Source: Burkholderiaceae bacterium (GTDB lineage Bacteria; Pseudomonadota; Gammaproteobacteria; Burkholderiales; Burkholderiaceae_F). Taken from it: a DNA stretch of 8,871 bases. The notes under the pieces are model-generated. The model ran no database searches and was not told where the DNA came from. It saw only the letters and a list, made by a program, of their open reading frames with translations. The DNA lies in the NCBI GenBank assembly GCA_013696665.1, contig JACCYC010000259.1, positions 1 through 8,871 on the forward strand. Reading direction: 5' to 3'. Within the stretch, counting starts at the first letter, position 1. Each line of letters opens with the position of its first letter. Below, in pieces: positions 7,023-8,871 of the stretch. The translations under genes were made by a program, and so were the position numbers.

Positions 7023-8225
7023 CTAGAAGAAAGCCTGAATTCCCGTTTGTGCACGGCCGAGGATGAGTGCGTGAATGTCGTGCGTTCCTTCGTACGTGTT
7101 GACCACTTCCAGGTTCGCCATGTGGCGCACGATTCCATATTCATCGCTGATGCCGTTACCGCCCAGCATGTCGCGTGCGGTGCGCGCGATGTCGAGCGCC
7201 TTGCCGCATGAGTTGCGCTTCATGATCGACGTAATTTCGGTGGCAGCCGTTCCTTCATCTTTCATGCGCCCAAGCCGCAGGCAACCCTGCAATCCAAGCG
7301 TAATTTCGGTCTGCATGTCCGCCAGCTTTTTCTGTACCAGCTGATTGGCGGCCAGTGGCCGGCCGAATTGCTTGCGATCGAGCACGTACTGACGCGCGGT
7401 GTGCCAGCACGCTTCCGCTGCGCCGAGCGCGCCCCAGGCGATACCGTAGCGAGCCGAGTTAAGGCAAACAAACGGACCTTTCAATCCTTCGACGTTTGGG
7501 AGCTCGTTTTCTGCCGGGACGAACACCTCATCCATCACGATTTCGCCCGTGATGGAGGCGCGCAAGCCAAACTTTCCGTGGATTGCCGGTGCCGATAGCC
7601 CTTGCATGCCCTTGTCGAGGATATAGCCGCGTATGGTCCCAGCGTCATTCTTGGCCCACACGACGAATACGTCTGCAAACGGCGAATTGCTGATCCACAT
7701 CTTCGCGCCACTCAGCTTGAAACCGCCGTCGACAGACTTCGCGCGCGTTTCCATATTGCCCGGGTCGGAACCATGGTTGGGCTCGGTCAGCCCGAAGCAG
7801 CCGATCAGTTCACCCGTAGCGAGCTTAGGAAGATATTTCTTTCGCTGCGCTTCCGACCCGAATTCGTAGATCGGCAGCATGACCAGCGAACTTTGCACAC
7901 TCATCATCGAGCGGTACCCCGAATCCACGCGCTCGATCTCGCGCGCCACCAGGCCATAGCAGACATAGTTCAGCGACTGCCCGCCGTACTCGGTCGGCAA
8001 CGTGGCACCCAGCACTCCGAGCTCACCGAGTTCGCGAAATATCGATGGGTCTGTCTGCTCGTGTCTGAATGCCTGCAGGATCCTCGGAGCAAGCTTGTCT
8101 TGCGCGTACGCGTGCGCGGCATCGCGCACCATCCGCTCGTCCGGCGTCAGTTGCTCGTCCAGCAACAACGGGTCTTCCCACTTGAACGAGGCCTTGAGCC
8201 TGCGGGTCGAATCCGGAGCGTTCAT
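7023..8225 (-). CDS. gcdH: glutaryl-CoA dehydrogenase (decarboxylating)
   Basis: GcdH oxidises and decarboxylates glutaryl-CoA to crotonyl-CoA and CO2 with FAD, passing electrons to electron-transfer flavoprotein. It serves lysine, tryptophan and some aromatic degradation routes. The 400-residue product begins near FKWEDPLLLDEQLTPDER (14-31). It contains the GCDH signature SGYRSMMSVQSSLVM (102-116), CFGLTEPNHGSDPG (143-156), KMWISNSP (175-182), GLRASITGEI (220-229), LNSARYGIAWGALGAAE (255-271), DRKQFGRPLAANQL (283-296) and NTYEGTHDIHALILGRA (376-392), with catalytic Glu379. The ATG at 8225 has a clear GGGGAG 5 nt upstream. An in-frame ATG at 8258 and farther starts lack one and run into kynA. 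It lies 49 bp downstream of kynA on the same strand, so the two are probably co-transcribed. It is homologous to, but clearly distinct from, the dehydrogenase at 5504-6655. Confidence 0.97.
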   Translation of the reverse strand: MNAPDSTRRLKASFKWEDPLLLDEQLTPDERMVRDAAHAYAQDKLAPRILQAFRHEQTDPSIFRELGELGVLGATLPTEYGGQSLNYVCYGLVAREIERVDSGYRSMMSVQSSLVMLPIYEFGSEAQRKKYLPKLATGELIGCFGLTEPNHGSDPGNMETRAKSVDGGFKLSGAKMWISNSPFADVFVVWAKNDAGTIRGYILDKGMQGLSAPAIHGKFGLRASITGEIVMDEVFVPAENELPNVEGLKGPFVCLNSARYGIAWGALGAAEACWHTARQYVLDRKQFGRPLAANQLVQKKLADMQTEITLGLQGCLRLGRMKDEGTAATEITSIMKRNSCGKALDIARTARDMLGGNGISDEYGIVRHMANLEVVNTYEGTHDIHALILGRAQTGIQAFF

Positions 8226-8230
8226 GTTGT

Positions 8231-8236
8231 CTCCCC
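8231..8236 (-). promoter_or_regulatory. ribosome binding site of gcdH
   Basis: The minus strand reads GGGGAG, 5 nt before the ATG at 8225. It fixes the gcdH start against several upstream in-frame candidates. Confidence 0.8.
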
Positions 8237-8274
8237 AGGCACCGTCGGGTCGCGCCATACTGTGTTGAGTTGGC

Positions 8275-8871
8275 TCATAGCTCAGTTCTGACTTTCCATA
8301 GTTCGGGGAACAGTACAACGTCGAGCATCTTGCGCAAGTACGCGACCCCCGCAGTGCCGCCTGTGCCCGTCTTGAACCCGATGATGCGCTCAACGGTAGT
8401 CACATGGCGGAAGCGCCATACGCGAAATGCGTCTTCGAGATCCACAAACTCCTCGGCAAGCTCGTACAGCTCCCAATGTTCGCGCGGTGCGCGATAAACC
8501 TCCAGCCAGGCCTGCGCCACCGATTCGTTCGATACATGCGTCAGCGCGAAGTTTCGCTGCGTGATCGTCGGGTCAATCTTGAAGCCCCGCCTCACCAGGA
8601 GCCGCACGGCCTCGTCGTAAAGAGACGGCGCATCGAGCGCGTTTTGTAATGCCGGATGGATCTCAGTGTGTTCGTGCGCCTTCAGCGTCGCAGGCGCCTT
8701 GTTGCCCAACACGAACTCGATCTCGCGGTATTGCCATGACTGGAAACCAGAACTGCTGCCCAGGTGCGGCCGGATCGAGCTGTATTCGCTGGGCGTCATC
8801 GTCGCCAGAACACTCCACGCGTGCACCAGCTGCTCCATGATGCGTGATACGCGCGCCAGCATTTTGAATGC
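8275..8871 (-). CDS. kynA: tryptophan 2,3-dioxygenase, partial (5' end outside window)
   Basis: KynA is a cytosolic haem enzyme that opens the indole ring of L-tryptophan with O2 to N-formylkynurenine, the first step of the kynurenine route. The 198 residues visible are the C-terminal two thirds of a protein usually near 280-310 residues. The frame is open to the right edge, and the ATG at 8862 is internal. Family motifs are GFQSWQYREIEF (8713-8748), which takes part in the substrate site, RFRHVTTVER with the presumed haem-ligand His at 8404-8406, and GTGGTAGVAYLRK, whose GTGGTAG covers 8347-8367. The N-terminal active-site His lies beyond the window. The stop at 8275 is 49 bp upstream of gcdH. 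Kynurenine formamidase and kynureninase genes are often near kynA and may lie to the right. Confidence 0.96.
   Translation of the reverse strand, partial: AFKMLARVSRIMEQLVHAWSVLATMTPSEYSSIRPHLGSSSGFQSWQYREIEFVLGNKAPATLKAHEHTEIHPALQNALDAPSLYDEAVRLLVRRGFKIDPTITQRNFALTHVSNESVAQAWLEVYRAPREHWELYELAEEFVDLEDAFRVWRFRHVTTVERIIGFKTGTGGTAGVAYLRKMLDVVLFPELWKVRTEL

Noticed and set aside
7602..8291. Plus-strand 229-residue frame opposite gcdH
   Set aside because: A shadow of gcdH; His- and Arg-rich composition without any domain.
8226..8393. Upstream extension of gcdH to 8393
   Set aside because: It would overlap kynA; GGGGAG next to the ATG at 8225 and the family N-terminus support the shorter protein.

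Overview
The window carries most of an aerobic benzoate degradation locus of the benzoyl-CoA epoxidation (box) type, followed on the right by a separate kynA-gcdH block. GC content is high (about 60 percent by eye). The BoxB, BoxC, BclA, GcdH and KynA proteins read like those of Betaproteobacteria, most likely Burkholderiales (Burkholderia, Paraburkholderia, Caballeronia or a relative). No mobile element, tRNA, rRNA or CRISPR array was seen.

Layout. Positions 1-692 (minus) hold an alpha/beta hydrolase that runs off the left edge. Its TTG start overlaps the end of the benzoate-CoA ligase gene bclA (685-2235, minus). A region of about 108 bp with inverted repeats separates bclA from the divergent plus-strand genes boxC (2344-3987) and boxB (3984-5411), which overlap by ATGA. 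A 92-bp gap with a strong GC-rich hairpin leads to an acyl-CoA dehydrogenase gene (5504-6655, plus). A 367-bp region without a convincing gene (6656-7022) lies between convergent transcription units. On the right, kynA (tryptophan 2,3-dioxygenase, 8275-8871, 5' end outside the window) is followed on the minus strand by gcdH (glutaryl-CoA dehydrogenase, 7023-8225).

How the genes work together. BclA makes benzoyl-CoA. BoxB, with an electron donor normally supplied by BoxA, epoxidises it to 2,3-epoxybenzoyl-CoA. BoxC opens the ring hydrolytically to 3,4-dehydroadipyl-CoA semialdehyde and formate. BoxD, the aldehyde dehydrogenase that follows, is not in the window, nor are BoxA and the BoxR regulator. 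An acyl-CoA dehydrogenase of unknown substrate sits directly downstream of boxB, where boxA might be expected. GcdH converts glutaryl-CoA to crotonyl-CoA, and KynA opens the indole ring of tryptophan.

The core genes belong to known families, and I see no wholly new system. The points most worth a second look are the missing boxA with an acyl-CoA dehydrogenase in its usual neighbourhood, the hairpin between them, the structured bclA/boxC divergent region, the non-ATG coupled start of the hydrolase, and the kynA-gcdH pairing.
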